Shown here: one piece after another, positions 63,398 to 64,000 of the stretch | Position numbering within the stretch: position 1 is the stretch's first letter | Layout of the letters: the number at the start of each line of letters is the position of its first letter | Source: an uncultured Bacteroidota bacterium | Lineage (GTDB): Bacteria > Bacteroidota > Bacteroidia > Bacteroidales > P3 | Reading direction: 5' to 3' | DNA: 64,000 nt | Assembly (NCBI GenBank): GCA_902774845.1 | Contig: CACYJU010000007.1 | Coordinates: forward strand, 1-64,000 | Position numbers and translations under genes: made by a program | Notes under the pieces: generated by a model | What the model saw: the letters and a program-made list of their open reading frames with translations, nothing else | What the model was told of the DNA's origin: nothing | Database searches by the model: none

Positions 63398-64000
63398 TCA
63401 CTCCTTCCCTCTCGCCTGCTGCAGCTCGTGGTCGCTGGCGGCGTTGATGCGGTAGAAGGTCTCCGTTCCGTAGAGGCACTCGCCGATGTAGGCCTTCATA
63501 GTAGTTCGTAGCAGTTTGTCGTATTTTCTTGCACTTTTGGCATCTTTCTTCACCCCTTTCTTCGCGCCGTAGGCGTAGAGCCGCTCCATCATCGCGTTGT
63601 CCACCACGTAGCGGTCGGCGAAGGCGTCCTCGTTCGGATAGCGTTTCATAAGACCCTCGTAGTCGCACTTCACCAGGTCGAGCGCCAAATCCATCAGGCA
63701 TCCTTTGTTTATCAAGCTGTTCACATACACCAGGTCCTCGTCTCTGAGATACGAAAGCACCTTGTCGGGGAAGATGCCGCCGCCGCCGTAGACGACACGG
63801 CCCTTCTTGGTGTAGTATTTCGTGGTGTCGGTGATGGCCGACACTATAGAGTCGCTCTCCATCTCAGCCAGCATGCGCTCGAGGTAGCTCTCGTAGTATT
63901 CGTCCGACCCCTTGTCGTAAGGCCTCTGGATGCAGCGGCCCGACGGGGTGTAGTAGCGAGCCACCGTGAGCCAGAGCGCCGCGCCCCCTTTCATGGGGAA
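63398..64000 (-). CDS. S41-family C-terminal processing peptidase, 3' part
   Basis: The frame is open to the right edge. The 200 visible residues begin with LTVARYYTPSGRCIQRPYDKG, the end of the S41 catalytic domain, and continue through YTKKGRVVYGGGGIFPD and a helical tail ending QQARGKE. CtpA-type enzymes cut C-termini in the periplasm. The catalytic Ser/Lys lie outside the window. The stop is followed by a tandem array and two repeats. Confidence 0.85.
   Translation of the reverse strand, partial: FPMKGGAALWLTVARYYTPSGRCIQRPYDKGSDEYYESYLERMLAEMESDSIVSAITDTTKYYTKKGRVVYGGGGIFPDKVLSYLRDEDLVYVNSLINKGCLMDLALDLVKCDYEGLMKRYPNEDAFADRYVVDNAMMERLYAYGAKKGVKKDAKSARKYDKLLRTTMKAYIGECLYGTETFYRINAASDHELQQARGKE

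Overview
The window is a chromosomal segment from a member of the Bacteroidales; the genus cannot be fixed from the sequence. The signs are Bacteroidetes-type promoters (TTTG, about 19-20 bp, TAnnTTTG), starts with no clear Shine-Dalgarno, the phylum-typical families GldD, DUF4296, DUF2795, LptE and DUF2723, a cargo protein with a type IX secretion C-terminal domain, and an aryl-polyene/flexirubin-type pigment locus that uses a tyrosine ammonia-lyase.

Layout. 1-2160: the 5' end of pyruvate:ferredoxin oxidoreductase, then a small accessory insertion (PD-(D/E)XK nuclease and an ORF6N protein whose gene and leader carry three related palindromes). 2183-22479: mostly housekeeping genes: YifB/ComM, ribosomal protein S20, tRNA-Glu, indolepyruvate oxidoreductase IorAB, GldD, Pcm, a HAD hydrolase, ThiL, an acyl-CoA ligase, BirA, a free-methionine-(R)-sulfoxide reductase/MsrA fusion, a DPM1-like glycosyltransferase, dipeptidyl peptidase IV, riboflavin synthase, GlmS, and an acyltransferase/PaaK-like ligase pair. 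22590-31690: an accessory island with an AEP-like primase/DUF3987 protein, a coiled-coil gene pair, a GIY-YIG nuclease flanked by 3+3 repeats, an XRE regulator, and a codon-biased protein of unknown role. A 30-bp perfect direct repeat and a nested palindrome mark parts of this island.

31758-48836 (minus strand): an ester hydrolase followed by a long pigment operon read from 48836 down to 32618: TAL, FabG, a small secreted protein, an O-methyltransferase, ACP, an LpxL-like acyltransferase, a hotdog dehydratase, a ketosynthase, a KS-like fragment, a second ACP, a KS-CLF fusion, FabZ-like dehydratase, a flavoprotein, an EamA-type protein, LolA-like, GT2, and an MMPL-PlsC fusion. The inferred logic is: TAL makes a coumarate starter; ACP, KS/CLF, KR and DH extend it to an aryl polyene; the O-methyltransferase edits the head; the acyltransferases attach it to a lipid; and LolA and MMPL move it to the outer membrane. 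No starter ligase or phosphopantetheinyl transferase is seen inside the operon. The PaaK-like/acyltransferase pair on the far side of the island could be the displaced starter module.

49292-64000: tRNA-Ala, a PrsW-like protease, tandem C69 dipeptidases, a T9SS cargo protein, LptE, a DUF2723 glycosyltransferase with an octamer array inside its coding region, DUF2520, DUF2795, the CobA-type adenosyltransferase-NfuA-Mrp operon, a NUDIX hydrolase, a TlpA-like thioredoxin and the 3' end of an S41 peptidase.

A second theme runs through the whole window. Many intergenic leaders carry drifting 7-11-mer tandem arrays, and there are at least three other dispersed non-coding repeat families, two of which contribute to or abut coding ends.
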